A DNA stretch of 64,000 bases from Colwellia maritima (GCF_022669015.1 NZ_JAKKSL010000002.1:496001-560000), one strand, 5' to 3'; positions 50,928 through 62,070 are shown, counted from the stretch's first letter. Numbers and translations: made by a program. Notes: generated from the sequence alone by a model not told the origin.

Positions 50928-53344
50928 TTATGATGTTACGGATAGTTCACTACTATCAAAATCATCAACGCTAATAATTGCTTTTCTGCCATGCTCAGCT
51001 TTTATCAGTAACTCAGCCTCTCTTTCGGTAATAGCATTAGCAGCTAAGCCAAGTGCAGCCGCGTTATCTAAGTCATAAAAAGGAGTTGTTTATCTAGAGC
51101 AATGCACACTTTTGCAAATATTGGCTCACAGGCAATAATATCTTCTAAGGTTTGTTCTAATACACCAAAAACATTCTTACCATCTCTTGTTAAATACTGC
51201 CATTTACCTAATCGGTTCCTTGCATCACTGGGTGTTTGTAATAACTGAGCTACTTGATGATCTAAATCATCTGAAGGTTTTGTTAACCATGTACCGAAGG
51301 GAAATATTATTCCTCGCAACAGGTATGCAACCCATTTATTAGGAAAGTTACTGAGTAATTCATCAATCGCTTTTTGAATGTTGTATAGTGAATCTTCCAC
51401 CGCCCATTGTAATAATGGTAAGTCGTCTTGTTGTCTACCTTCATCATTAAATCGTTTAAGGCAAGCACTGGCAAGATATAGGTGACTGAGTACGTCACCT
51501 AACCGTGCAGAGATACGTTCTTTTCTTTTAAATCAGCGCCGAGTACTATCATAGCGATATCACTTAACATAGCTAGATTTGAACTAAAGCGAGAAAGTAG
51601 TTGATAATAATGCTTCGTTTGATCGTTATAAGGAGTAGGTAAAAAACGTGCTCCAGTAAACGAACACCATAAGCTACGACTAATATTGCTAATACTAAAA
51701 CCAATATGACCAAATAATGCATGGTCAAAGTCAGTTAATGCTTTATCTGAATTTTCTTCATTTGCCGCTTCTAATTCAGCCAATATATAAGGATGACAAC
51801 GGATTGCCCCTTGGCCGTAGATTATTAAGCTGCGGGTTAGAATATTCGCCCCTTCAACGGTAATTGCGATAGGTGCACCTTGGTAACCTCTTGCTAGATA
51901 GTTGCTAGGTCCCATGCATATACCTTTGCCGCCATGAATATCCATTGCATCAATAATAGAAGCGCGCATTTTTTCGGTTAAGTGATATTTAGAGATTGCT
52001 GACACAACAGAGGGCTTTTCACCTGATCAATCGCCCCAGTTGATAATGTTGTAACAGCATCCATTAAATAAGCATTACCACCAATACGGGCTAATGGTTC
52101 TTCAATGCCTTCCATTTTACCTATCGGTAACTTGAATTGACGACGAATTCGGCTGTAAGCTCCGGTTGCTAACGCCGCTGTTTTGATACCACCAGTACTG
52201 TTAGAAGGTAATGTTATTGCTCTTCCAACGGATAAACATTCAACTAACATACTTGACCATGGCCGACCATTTCTTTACCACCAATGATGTAATCTAAAGG
52301 AACAAAAACGTCTTTACCTTGAGTAGGGCCATTTTGAAAAGGAATGTTTAATGGAAAATGTCGACGACCGATAGTGATACCTTCCATATCTGTAGGAATT
52401 AATGCACAGGTAATACCAAGCTCTTTCTCGTCACCCAATAAGCCATCAGGATCTTCAAGTTTAAAGGCTAAACCTAACACTGTCGCTACGGGAGCAAGGG
52501 TTATATAACGTTTATCCCAATTTAATTTTATCCCTAATATTTCCTCATTTTCAAAAGTTTGTCGGCAAATAACACCCGTATCAGGAATCGCGCCTGCATC
52601 AGAACCTGCCTCTGGACTTGTTAAGGCGAAACAAGGAATTTCTTCACCAGTAGCTAGACGGGGTAGGTAATAGTCTTGTTGTTCTTTTGTGCCATATTCT
52701 TGTAATAATTCACCTGGGCCAAGAGAGTTAGGAACGCCTACTGTACTTGCTAGCACGGAGCTAACACCGGTTAATTTTTGTAAAACTCTAGACTGTGCAT
52801 AAGCTGAAAAGTCGAGGCCGCCATATTGTTTTTTTATGATCATGGCAAAAAATTTGTTATCTTTTAAAAATTGCCAAACTTCTGGAGATAAATCAGCTAA
52901 TTCATGGGTGGTTTGCCAATCACTAACCATGGCACAAACTTCTTCGACAGGCCCCTCCATAAACGCTTTTTCTTGCGCACTAAGGCGGGGTACAGGGTAA
53001 CTATGGAGTCTTGACCAATTTGGGTTTCCGCGAAAAAGTTCAGCTTCAAACCAAGTTGTTCCTGCGTCTATGGCTTGTTGTTCAGTTTCAGACATTTGAG
53101 GCATTATTTTTTTGAATAATGTCAATATCGGCATACTGATAAATTGTAGTCGAATACTATCTATATTTAGCGGTAAAGCGATTACGCCAAAGAGTAACCA
53201 AGACACAAAACCTATAATATTAAAAAAAGTACCAACAGCCATTAAGGCAATGAAGGCAAACGTAAATGTTGATAAAGAAACCCTTGAGTAACTCATAAAC
53301 CAAATGAGTGAAAGTGCTGCTATTATCCAGATAAAAGTATCCAC
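50928..53344 (-). CDS. fadE: Acyl-CoA dehydrogenase FadE, broken by four indels
   Basis: Large membrane-associated acyl-CoA dehydrogenase. Hydrophobic N-terminus (residues 1-60), then [54 protein letters not shown] and the C-terminal FadE-specific domain. Four one-base losses break it: near 52253-52255, at 52022-52023 (D-Q-G-E-K-P), at T4 51526-51529 ([14 protein letters not shown]), and near 51082-51084 (L-P-F-Y-D-L-D). The last extends the end to TAA at 50928 (S-V-D-D-F-D-S-S-E). Repaired length about 806 residues (E. coli 814). Divergent from yafJ. Confidence 0.94.
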
Positions 53345-53405
53345 AAAATATCCTTGTTGTTAAATAGAAATAAAGAAACTGAAACTATTTTTATGTTTAG
53401 TTGTA

Positions 53406-53423
53406 TACTCTATTTATAGAGTA
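53406..53423. promoter_or_regulatory. Operator-like palindrome between fadE and yafJ
   Basis: TACTCTA-TTTA-TAGAGTA, perfect 7-bp arms around four bases, in the 165-base divergent gap. It lies about 60 bases upstream of fadE and 87 upstream of yafJ. It does not match FadR. The regulator is unknown; it could equally be chance in AT-rich sequence. Confidence 0.35.
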
Positions 53424-53509
53424 AAATAGCAATATTACCAAGCATTTGTTTTGGATATTTATATATTGTTATTGTTTTTAGACGTTCAGGTTTTATTAAA
53501 GGTTTAGTT

Positions 53510-54287
53510 ATGTGTGAACTGTTAGCAATGTCAGCTAATGTACCAACCGATATTTGTTTTAGTTTTAGTGGTTTAATGCAGCGAGGGGGTAACACTGGTC
53601 CGCACAAAGATGGATGGGGAATTACCTTTTATGAAGGAAAAGGGTGTCGTAGCTTTAAAGATCCTCAACCAAGTGCACATTCGCCTATCGCAGATTTAGT
53701 CACCCAATATCCAATTAAAAGTGAATCTGTGGTTTGTCATATACGTCAAGCTAACTCAGGGGGTATGTTTAGAGAACACTCACCCATTTATTCGACAAAT
53801 GTGGGGGAAAAACTGGACTTATGCTCATAATGGTCAGCTCAAAGATTTCGAAGAAACTTTACCGATTAAGTTTCATCTACCAATAGGTACAACAGATAGT
53901 GAACATGCCTTTTGTTGGATTTTAGATCAACTGCATTACCAATTTGGTGCTAAGGAACCAACATCAAAAGTATTATTTAAATTTATTGCGACCTTAACCC
54001 ATAAAATTGATGCGTTAGGTGTAGCTAATATCATTATTAGTGATGGTGAATGTTTATTTGCCTATTGCTCAAATAATTTACATTGGATAACACGATGTGC
54101 CCCATTTGGTAAGGCTAGTTTAATTGATGCTGAAATGGCAGTTGATTTTCATAAAGAAACAACGGCTAACGATATTGTTACTGTGATCGCCACTCAACCA
54201 CTAACTGAAGATGAAACGTGGCACAAAATGAGTCCAGGAAGTTGGCATTTATTTCGCTTAGGCGTGTCTATTTGTTGTGGTGAATAA
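53510..54287 (+). CDS. yafJ: Class II glutamine amidotransferase (YafJ-like), frameshifted
   Basis: N-terminal-nucleophile amidotransferase domain alone; Cys2 after Met is the nucleophile ([14 protein letters not shown]). Close to E. coli YafJ throughout, with [33 protein letters not shown], and [10 protein letters not shown]. One extra G in the G5 run 53759-53763 breaks it; repaired: [12 protein letters not shown]. Repaired length about 258 residues (E. coli 255). The acceptor substrate is unknown. E. coli also keeps yafJ near fadE. Confidence 0.94.
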
Positions 54288-54359
54288 AGGTATTGATTGT
54301 AGTCTAGGATAAAGCAAGCTACTTTTAGTTTTAAATATAATTAAGAAAAGGGATTCATT

Positions 54360-56221
54360 ATGCGTACAAAGTTTTCCATTGTTGCACTAGCGGTCATATT
54401 ATCTGGTTGCCAACCTGATACAACCACTAACAATCAAAGTGTTGGTTCATCAAACAATTCTATTAAAACGGTTGCGGTAACTCAAACTGAAAGTGAACGT
54501 ATCAATGAATGGTTTGCTAAAAAATATGAAGAACAATTGCAAGCCAGTCCTATGATGTTAACTTTTCTCGGTCGTAAAGATCATTATGATAAAATTGACA
54601 TAATGACTGAGGCAGAAGAAAAAAGACAACTTGCATTACAGAAACAGAGTGTAGAAGAGCTAAAAGCAAACTTTGATTACGATAAACTGAATGACGAAGC
54701 TAAAATATCTTATGATATTTGGGTTCATCAATATAACGAAGCCGAAGAAAGACAGCAATATAATCAAAATGCTTATATTTTTACTCAGATGCAAGGTATT
54801 CAAGGTTTTGCAGCGCAATTTTTAATTAATTTTCATAAAGTTGATCAAGAAAAAGATATGCTTGATTATATCTCGCGTATTTCTGGGATATCACAAGCTA
54901 TTGCCGACTTACTTGTTAGAGCACAGGTTAATGCAAGTAAGGGGTTAGGCCTCCTAAATTTGCTTATGAAGGCGTAATTGAAGAAGCACAAGGGCTTATT
55001 ACCGGTGCACCTTTTACTAGTGAAGGGGGCGATTCTGCCTTATGGGCCGATGCTAACCGTAAAATAACAAATTTGGTTGATGCTAAAAAAATTGATCAAG
55101 CTAAAGCTGAAAAATTGCTAGCACAAGTTAAGGATGCATTAAATACTCGCTTTTTGCCAACTTATCAATCACTTATTACTTGGTTTGAAAAAGATATTGT
55201 TAATACAGATAAAATAGCGACAGGTGTAGGAAGTCAACCTAATGGTGAGAATTTTTATAATTTTCAACTTAAAGCCTCAACGACAACAGCGCTAACAGCG
55301 AATGAAATTCATGAAATTGGCTTAGCTGAAGTTGCCCGCATAACAAAAGAAATGGTTGCTATTAAAAATAAAGTCGGCTTTGAGGGGGATTTACAAGCCT
55401 TTTTTACCTTTGTCAAAACGGGATCTCAATTTTTCTATCCAAATACTGATGAAGGTCGAAAAACCTACATAACCGATGTTGAAGTCTACTTAGAGCAGAT
55501 TAATAAGCAGTTACCAAATTTTTTCGGCATGTTGCCTAAGGCTGAGCTTGTTGTTAAACGAGTGGAAGCATTTAGAGAGCAAGATGGTGCAGCTCAACAT
55601 TATTTTCCTGGCGCGCCTAACGGTTCAAGACCCGGTACCTATTATATCCATTTATCAGATATGAACTCATTACCTAAAAATGAAATGGAAGGTGTTGCCT
55701 ACCATGAAGGTAATCCTGGGCATCATATGCAAATTTCGATTGCTCAAGAACGAACGGATATTCCTCAATTTAGAACACAAGCAAGCTTTACTGCTTATCA
55801 GGAAGGTTGGGGGCTTTATGCTGAATTATTAGCCAAAGAAATGGGAGGGTATAAAAATGATTTTTCTGATTTTGGTCGTTTGGTTAATGAAATCTGGCGA
55901 GCTGTTCGTCTAGTGGTAGATACGGGCTTGCATTCTAAAGGATGGACTGAAGCAGAAGCTATTGCATATTTTGAAGATAATACACCTGTATCACCTCAGG
56001 CGATTATATCAGAAGTAAGACGCTATATTGTTATACCAGGGCAAGCAACTGCCTATAAAATAGGTATGTTGAAAATATTAGAATTACGTGCCCATGCTGA
56101 AAAAGAGCTTGCGGATAGATTTGATATTAAAGCATTTCATGACACTATTTTGGGGGGAGGTGCTATGCCTCTGTCTATTTTAGAGCGTCGAGTTAATACC
56201 TGGATTGCTAATAATAAGTAA
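54360..56221 (+). CDS. DUF885 family lipoprotein (putative metallopeptidase-like), frameshifted
   Basis: Lipobox Leu-Ser-Gly-Cys at residues 14-17 (MRTKFSIVALAVILSGC) indicates a lipoprotein. The body matches DUF885: W-F-A-K-K-Y-E-E-Q-L near the N-terminus and, late in the protein, Y-H-E-G-N-P-G-H-H-M-Q, a possible zinc-binding HEGxPGHH motif, and E-G-W-G-L-Y-A-E. One G is missing from the G4 run at 54941-54944; repaired: S-K-G-V-R-P-P-K-F-A-Y-E-G-V. Repaired length about 620 residues. Related proteins are annotated as peptidases, but substrate is not known. It has its own ribosome site (AAGAAAAGGGA) and a terminator after it. Confidence 0.88.
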
Positions 56222-56245
56222 TAAATAATACATGATAAATAAAAT

Positions 56246-56281
56246 GAAAAAACCTAAAGTCATCACTTTAGGTTTTTTATT
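56246..56281. terminator. Bidirectional terminator between DUF885 and DUF3108 genes
   Basis: AAAAAACCTAAAG-TCATCA-CTTTAGGTTTTTT, perfect stem, A6 and T6. Confidence 0.9.
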
Positions 56282-56302
56282 GATAAGGTTTTATTGAGCG
56301 AA

Positions 56303-57067
56303 TTATTTCAAAGTTGCATCGTCATTCATTTCAATGCTTGATAGCTGCGCTTCAAATTGGCTATTCCCACCTTTTACTTGATAGAGTTTTACTAATAAAT
56401 AATTAAGCTCCGGCGCAAACCATGCGTAAGTAACACGTTCTTTTTCTTTCACTTCACGTTTAAAACGGATAGTTTTAACTAGGCCATAGGGTAAAATTAA
56501 TTCTTCTTCGGTGTCATATTGGTACACATGATCAGAAACAGTGCCTGAGGTATTAACAACAGAGTAAACATATTGTTTCTGTGTAGCGTCAGCAATTAAA
56601 TTTAATCTGTGTTGTAAGTGATAACTCAGTTTATCCTGAAGGTTATGAGAAAAATCTAATGGCGCTATTTTACGCTTTCGGCCTAGATCCTGTGCGGTAT
56701 TGTCTTCAGCATGATAGGCCCACTCATAATGTTTATCTTTGCCGGCACCTTCACGGTTGTAGGTATAATGTTGTGGGGTTACTTGGTTATTATTAATGGA
56801 AAGTATGGATGTTTCGCTACGCGTTTGAGAAAAAATTAACCATTCTACTTGTGTTTCATAATGATAGTTAATACTACCATCTTCTTGATAGCTCAATTGT
56901 CTCACTGCCGTACCTACAACATCTGACTTATGTAGAATACTATAATGCGCGGTAAAAGTTCGGAAGTGGTTGTTTTCCATTACCAGTTTGCTCCACTATT
57001 TCAGCATTAGCAAAGCAAGTGGGTAATAAGAGGGTGAATAAAAAAATAAGGGCGATTTTTTCAACAC
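56303..57067 (-). CDS. DUF3108 family exported protein, broken by two indels near the N-terminus
   Basis: The body (about 225 residues) follows the DUF3108 pattern: a Y-S-I-L-H-K-S-D-V-V-G-T-A start, repeated beta-strand segments, and R-F-K-R-E-V. The apparent start at 56980 is internal: upstream the reverse strand encodes a signal peptide, K-K-I-A-L-I-F-L-F-T-L-L-L-P-T-C-F-A-N-A, starting at GTG 57067 (or TTG 57064) after an AGGA site. Two repairs are needed: one base in the T6 run 57056-57061, and one extra base at 56962-56963 (P-L-R-T-F-T-A-H-Y). Repaired length about 254 residues, probably periplasmic. Downstream of purN, as in several Alteromonadales. Function unknown. Confidence 0.82.
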
Positions 57068-57085
57068 AAATAATCCTATAAATAT

Positions 57086-57116
57086 ATAAAGGTAACAAAC
57101 ATTAGTTACCTTTATA
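57086..57116 (-). terminator. Possible terminator after purN
   Basis: ATAAAGGTAAC and GTTACCTTTAT form an 11-bp stem with an eight-base loop. The T-tract after it on the reverse strand is interrupted (ATATATTTA), so termination may be partial, with some readthrough into the DUF3108 gene. Confidence 0.55.
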
Positions 57117-57127
57117 TTAACAGCTTA

Positions 57128-57781
57128 TTAGTCGTTCGCATATCCAGAAATTGGTAAAGTATTTCCGTCTAAAATTGCATATTCAGTTTGGTCTTTTGTT
57201 TCCATAGAAAGTCGCTTCTGACAAAGCCATTTTACCACTAGAGGGTAAATTCTATGTTCTTGCTCATGTATGCGAGCAGCTAAATCATCACTGGTATCAC
57301 CGTCAAATACAGGCACTTTGGCTTGTAAAATAACAGGTCCGCCGTCTAATTCTTCAGTTACAAAATGTACGCTTACACCATGAACTTTATCGCCCGCATC
57401 AATAGCGCGTTGATGTGTATTAAGACCTTGGTATTTAGGTAATAATGAGGGATGAATATTGACTAACTTACCTTGATAATGTTGTACGAAATTAGGCGTT
57501 AATATACGCATAAACCCAACAAGCACTATTACATCAGGTTGTAATTGGTCGATTTTTGTAATCAGCGCATTATCATAATTTTCACGACTATCAAAATCAT
57601 GATGTGAAAGTTCAATCGTTGTTATATTGGCATTTTTGGCGCGGGTTAGACCGTAAGCATCACTTTTATTTGACACGACACCCACAACAGAACCTGGGTA
57701 ATCAACCGATTTACAGGCATCAATAATTGCCTGTAAATTAGTGCCGCTACCTGAAATTAACACAACTATCCGGCTAGACAT
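57128..57781 (-). CDS. purN: Phosphoribosylglycinamide formyltransferase
   Basis: Third step of purine synthesis, using 10-formyl-tetrahydrofolate. 217 residues (E. coli 212). Motifs: V-L-I-S-G-S-G-T-N-L-Q-A-I-I, V-G-F-M-R-I-L, and the active-site region I-H-P-S-L-L-P-K-Y-Q-G with downstream H-x-V-T-E-E-L-D-G-G-P. 41 bases after purM; a conserved purMN operon. Confidence 0.97.
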   Translation of the reverse strand: MSSRIVVLISGSGTNLQAIIDACKSVDYPGSVVGVVSNKSDAYGLTRAKNANITTIELSHHDFDSRENYDNALITKIDQLQPDVIVLVGFMRILTPNFVQHYQGKLVNIHPSLLPKYQGLNTHQRAIDAGDKVHGVSVHFVTEELDGGPVILQAKVPVFDGDTSDDLAARIHEQEHRIYPLVVKWLCQKRLSMETKDQTEYAILDGNTLPISGYAND

Positions 57782-57822
57782 TGCTGTTCCTTTTGATTGA
57801 TATTGAACGATAAGACGTCAAG

Positions 57823-58862
57823 TTAAGAGAAAACAACCTGTTCTTCGCCATCAGCTTTGTCAGCAATAGCGCCAATGTGCCATGCATTTTCGCCGTGTGC
57901 GCTTAATATATCTATACTTTGCTGCACTTTATCCTGAGGAACGACAATGATCATACCCACACCACAGTTAAATGTGCGATACATTTCGTGTTCAGTAATA
58001 TTACCGTTTTCTTTTAGCCAATTGAAAATTTCAGGCCATTCGGCTTTCACCATTAATAACTGCTTGTGCAGTGTCAGGTAAAACACGTGGGATATTTTCC
58101 CAAAAGCCACCGCCAGTAATGTGAGACAGTGCATGTACTTCAACATCTTTTAATAAAGCTAATACTGATTTAACATAAATTTTTGTTGGTTCAAGTAAAT
58201 GTTCGCTAATTGCTTTACCGTTAAGTAATTCACTGGTATCCGTGTTATTCACTTCTAACACTTTACGAATAAGTGAAAAACCATTTGAATGTGGACCAGA
58301 AGCACCTAATGCAATTAATTGATCACCTGTCGCTACTTTAGAGCCATCAAGTAATCTTGATTTTTCTGCAACACCAACACAAAAACAAGCAATGTCATAA
58401 TCGCCTTGATGATACATGCCTGGCATTTCCGCTGTTTCACCACCAACCAAAGCACAACCTGCTTGAATACAACCTTCAGCAATTCCTTCTACAACCGATG
58501 ATGCTACGGCAACGTCAAGTTTAGCTGTTGCATAATAATCAAGGAAAAATAGAGGTTCTGCACCTTGTACAATTAAATCATTAACGCACATAGCCACTAA
58601 ATCAATGCCTACGGTGTCATGTTTTGCTAAATCAATAGCTAAACGTAATTTGGTTCCTACACCGTCAGTGCCGGCAACTAATACTGGCTCTTTATAGCCT
58701 GTTGGTAATTGACAAACACTACCAAAACCACCTAATCCACCCATAACTTCAGGGCGGGTAGTGCGCTTTACTGCACCTTTAATGTTTTCAACAAGGGCAT
58801 TACCGGCATCTATATCAACACCAAGCATCCTTATAACTTAAAGATTGTTTTTGTTCGCTCAC
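57823..58862 (-). CDS. purM: Phosphoribosylformylglycinamidine cyclo-ligase, broken by two indels
   Basis: AIR synthetase, ATP-dependent ring closure in purine synthesis. Start GTG 58862 after a GAGG site gives [20 protein letters not shown] once one extra base at 58823-58824 (CCAAGC, coding GCTTGG) is removed. Core motifs [19 protein letters not shown] and [11 protein letters not shown] follow. A second extra base at 58042-58043 splits [13 protein letters not shown]. Repaired length is 345 residues, exactly E. coli. Confidence 0.96.
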
Positions 58863-59071
58863 GAGAAACCTCAAAAAATTATCGATAGAATGTTACCTTA
58901 GATAAGCGTAAAATTTACATTTATCTAAGGTTTAAAAAGATGCGTATTCTACCAGTGCAAGGACACATACTCAAAATCTTTATCTCAAATAAATAAATAT
59001 TTTTATTTGGCGGTAATGATTGCATTGATTATGATAGTATCAGGATCACAAAATTGCTTATTTTTCTTCAT

Positions 59072-60262
59072 ATGTTTAAAAAATTTACTTTTTTACTGTT
59101 TGTTATTGTTGCCTTTTTAACTTCTATTGCCATTAAAGCGGTTGAAGTAAAGGATCTGTATCAAGCGAGTATTGCTATTGATTCTCAAAGTAGCAAGGAT
59201 AGAGCAGGCGCATTAAAAAAAGCGTTAGCAGCCGTATTGCTTAAAGTGGGCGGTGAAAAAAACGTTTTAGACAATGATGTGATTAAAAACGCATTAGGTA
59301 ATTATAATTCATATTTAAGTCAATATCGCTATCAACAAAAGTCACTTCAAATAGTTGATGAAAAAGGAAGTAACAAACTACTCTTTTTGTTGGTTAGTTT
59401 TAATCAAGAAAAGATCAATACTTTATTTCAAGAGGCTAACCTCGCTTTATGGGGGAGTTTACGACCTAAAATATTACTTTGGTTAGTTGATGAACACGGT
59501 TTAACACGTAATATTATTTCAAGTACGTCAGCCTCGAATTTACCGTTAGTGATTAGTGAGTTTTCATCACAACGTGGTTTACCTATCATGTTACCCTTGA
59601 TGGATTTAACCGATGCTAATCAGATCAAACTGAGTGATATTTGGGGACGTTTTCAACAACCGATCAAAGATGCATCGAACCGCTATCTTCCAGAAGCTAT
59701 TGCTGTAGTAAGGATATCAGATTCAAGTTTAGTTGCGTTAGATTATGATAATGGCACAACGGAGTCAGACAATTGTGGTTTACTGTGCACAGAGTCTAGA
59801 ACAAAAATATCTAATTACGTGTTGGATTGGAGCCTATTAGACTGGAGCTTAGTTGAAGGGCAACAAAAGTTTAGTCAACAATATCAAGGTAATGATCCAC
59901 AAGCACTATTGCAGCAAGGGTTGGCAGATATAACTGAGTTGATTTATCAGTATTATGCATTATCAGCAACCAGTGACAATGATTATATAATAGACGTGGA
60001 AAATATCGATTCTTTAAATACTTATGTAGAAGTTTTTCATTTTCTGGACGAGTTATCGTCGGTCAAATCCGTCATATTGGTAAGTGCTAAAGGAAGTAAA
60101 AGACGTTTTAAATTACAACTGCTTGGCACTCAAGAAGCTTTACTCGCGTCTCTGAAGTTAAATAAAAAACTTACGCAAGTTATCGATCCGTTAGCCCAGT
60201 TTAATGAGCCGGCAGACGAAAACGATGAGCCATTGGCCCCCGTTTTTAATTGGGATAAATAA
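59072..60262 (+). CDS. DUF2066 domain exported protein
   Basis: About 396 residues from ATG 59072, with a signal peptide (MFKKFTFLLFVIVAFLTSIA, then I-K-A). The early A-G-A-L-K-K-A-L-A-A-V-L-L-K-V-G-G block and the L-L-W-L-V segment are typical of DUF2066. A TTG at 59054 is an alternative, weaker start. In Shewanella and relatives it lies between purM and hda, as here, and its stop overlaps the hda ATG (TAATG), implying coupling. Function unknown; periplasmic localisation is inferred from the leader. Confidence 0.85.
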   Translation: MFKKFTFLLFVIVAFLTSIAIKAVEVKDLYQASIAIDSQSSKDRAGALKKALAAVLLKVGGEKNVLDNDVIKNALGNYNSYLSQYRYQQKSLQIVDEKGSNKLLFLLVSFNQEKINTLFQEANLALWGSLRPKILLWLVDEHGLTRNIISSTSASNLPLVISEFSSQRGLPIMLPLMDLTDANQIKLSDIWGRFQQPIKDASNRYLPEAIAVVRISDSSLVALDYDNGTTESDNCGLLCTESRTKISNYVLDWSLLDWSLVEGQQKFSQQYQGNDPQALLQQGLADITELIYQYYALSATSDNDYIIDVENIDSLNTYVEVFHFLDELSSVKSVILVSAKGSKRRFKLQLLGTQEALLASLKLNKKLTQVIDPLAQFNEPADENDEPLAPVFNWDK

Positions 60263-60981
60263 TGACCAACACAGCACAGCTTGCTTTGTCTGTTCAGTTA
60301 CCTGACGATGAGGTTTTTGAAAGCTACTTAAGTAACACAAATAGTGCAGTAGTAAGTCAACTTTCCATTTTTGTCGAAGATATTGCAAAAAAACAATCTA
60401 GTCAGCCAAGTTGCTTTTATTTATTCGGCTTAACCGGTGTTGGCAAATCACATTTGCTGCATGCTAGCAGCGCCTATGCTTCACAGCTTGGAAAAACCTC
60501 AGTGTGTTTATCTTGCGCTGAGTTATTAAAACTATCAGTAGAAGTGTTAGACGGCTTAGAACAAATTGATTTTATCTGTTTAGACGATATTCAGCTCATT
60601 GCGGGCAATCAAATTTGGCAACAAGCGATATTTGATCTTTATAATAGGGTTTGCGAACAAAATAATCATTTACTGATTAGCGGTGATCAAAGTGTTACTC
60701 AGCTAAAGCTAACCTTACCCGATTTACTTTCTCGTTTGAGTTGGGGGTTAACGGAACAACTTAAACCCTTAAGTGATAGTGAAAAAGTAATGGTGTTACA
60801 ATTTAGAGCACTAAAACGAGGGTTAATGCTCAGTGATGAAGCGGGAAATTTTTTAATTAACCGATTATCTCGCACCATGTCAAATTTAATAACGTCTCTT
60901 GATATTTTAGATAAAGCGTCAATCAGAGAGCAGCGTAGAATTACGATCCCTTTTATTAAAGATGTGTTAAATATTTCTTAA
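60262..60981 (+). CDS. hda: Hda, DnaA regulatory inactivator
   Basis: AAA+ protein that, with the DNA-loaded sliding clamp, stimulates ATP hydrolysis by DnaA. The clamp-binding motif is near the N-terminus (Q-L-A-L-S-V-Q-L-P-D). Walker A here is G-L-T-G-V-G-K-S-H, canonical, whereas E. coli Hda has G-A-G-R-S; Walker B is C-L-D-D-I-Q. F-D-L-Y-N-R, L-P-D-L-L-S-R-L-S-W-G and the C-terminal I-P-F-I-K-D-V-L match. 239 residues. Start overlaps the stop of the DUF2066 gene. Confidence 0.94.
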   Translation: MTNTAQLALSVQLPDDEVFESYLSNTNSAVVSQLSIFVEDIAKKQSSQPSCFYLFGLTGVGKSHLLHASSAYASQLGKTSVCLSCAELLKLSVEVLDGLEQIDFICLDDIQLIAGNQIWQQAIFDLYNRVCEQNNHLLISGDQSVTQLKLTLPDLLSRLSWGLTEQLKPLSDSEKVMVLQFRALKRGLMLSDEAGNFLINRLSRTMSNLITSLDILDKASIREQRRITIPFIKDVLNIS

Positions 60982-61017
60982 CCTCCTCTATTTCATAAAT
61001 TAACAAAAGAGTATGCG

Positions 61018-61628
61018 ATGAAAACAGTCAATTTTGGGGGAAAAAAATAACCCCGTCTAAAATCATTTGTATTGGGCGTAATTACGTTGATCATATTGCT
61101 GAATTAGGCAATGAGATACCTGATGAAATGGTTGTCTTTTTAAAACCTAATTCTGCTATCTCTGAAGTGTTACATGCGACCCATCAAGAACCTTTGCATT
61201 ATGAAGCTGAGTTATGTTTCGTATATGAAAAGGGACGTTTTATTGCCGTTGCAGTTGGATTAGATCTAACTAAACGAGAATTACAGAATAAATTGAAAAC
61301 AAAGGGATTACCCTGGGAACGAGCAAAAGGCTTTGATGGGGCGGCTTTGTTCAGCGACTTTGTTGAAATTAACACAATTGATGATGAATTAAGTTTAGAG
61401 CTAAAAATTGACGGCAAAATAGCGCAAGCGGGTGGTGTAGAGTTAATGATGTACAAACCTGAAGTTATTTTGACTCAACTCAAAAGTTTTATGAGCCTAG
61501 AAGATGGTGATATTGTTATGACGGGCACGCCAAAAGGTGTAGGTCAAATAATTGAAGGGGCTGAATTTGTGGCTAAAGTAACAAGAGGCGATAAAACACT
61601 GACATCAGCCTCTTGGTTAGCGAATTAA
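61018..61628 (+). CDS. Fumarylacetoacetate hydrolase family protein (YcgM-like), frameshifted
   Basis: FAH-fold metal-dependent hydrolase/decarboxylase/isomerase, about 203 residues after repair. The start MKTVNFGGKK from ATG 61018 is cut after ten codons; an eighth A in the A7 run at 61041-61047 gives K-K-I-T-P-S-K-I-I-C-I-G-R-N-Y. Metal-binding motif: Y-E-A-E-L-C-F, then K-G-F-D-G-A-A, and M-T-G-T-P-K-G-V-G near the end. Likely acts on acylpyruvates or oxaloacetate tautomers; the substrate is unclear. Downstream of hda. Confidence 0.9.
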
Positions 61629-61650
61629 ATTATTTTTAGCAATGTATAAT

Positions 61651-61689
61651 CAAAGTAGCAAGTTTAAAAATTTGCTACTTTTCTTTTTT
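61651..61689 (+). terminator. Terminator after the FAH-family gene
   Basis: AAGTAGCAA-GTTTAAAAA-TTGCTACTT followed by TTCTTTTTTT. The T side overlaps the last codons and stop of the reverse-strand DUF2069 gene. Confidence 0.8.
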
Positions 61690-62070
61690 TGGCTTGCGAA
61701 TACTTAATCCCAACTCTTGCCCTTTATATTTTGCATAGTAACTACAGCCTAAAAACATGGTTGACGCAAAGATAAGTTCTAAAATTGCCCAAAGTCGATC
61801 ATCGGGTAGTACCCATAAGGTGGTCAATGAGTGTAAAAAGTAGATTAACACAATAAAATTAGACCAAGCGTAAGTAAAGGGATTTCCTTGTAACAGTCCT
61901 TTTAAAGGAAAAAGTAGCGGTAAGGTAAAAAGTATTAGCGTAGTTAGTGTGCTTAATCCTTCACTAGGCGACAATACTAATAACCATAAAGGCATAAAAA
62001 TAAGTAAAGAAAAATAACCGAATAAGGCCATTTTTTTTAAATTATTGGTAGAAATTCTTTGAGTCGTCAT
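61675..62070 (-). CDS. DUF2069 family membrane protein
   Basis: 131 residues with four predicted transmembrane segments (about 13-33, 38-56, 65-88, 92-112) and a basic C-terminal tail (K-Y-K-G-Q-E-L-G then R-K-P-K-K-E-K). DUF2069 members are found in gammaproteobacteria near the ArsC-like and BepA genes, as here. Role unknown. 36 bases after the ArsC-like gene in the same direction. Confidence 0.85.
   Translation of the reverse strand: MTTQRISTNNLKKMALFGYFSLLIFMPLWLLVLSPSEGLSTLTTLILFTLPLLFPLKGLLQGNPFTYAWSNFIVLIYFLHSLTTLWVLPDDRLWAILELIFASTMFLGCSYYAKYKGQELGLSIRKPKKEK

Noticed and set aside
56303..56980. DUF3108 protein as a cytoplasmic protein starting at 56980
   Set aside because: A signal peptide with its own ribosome site is encoded just upstream and joins after two one-base repairs.
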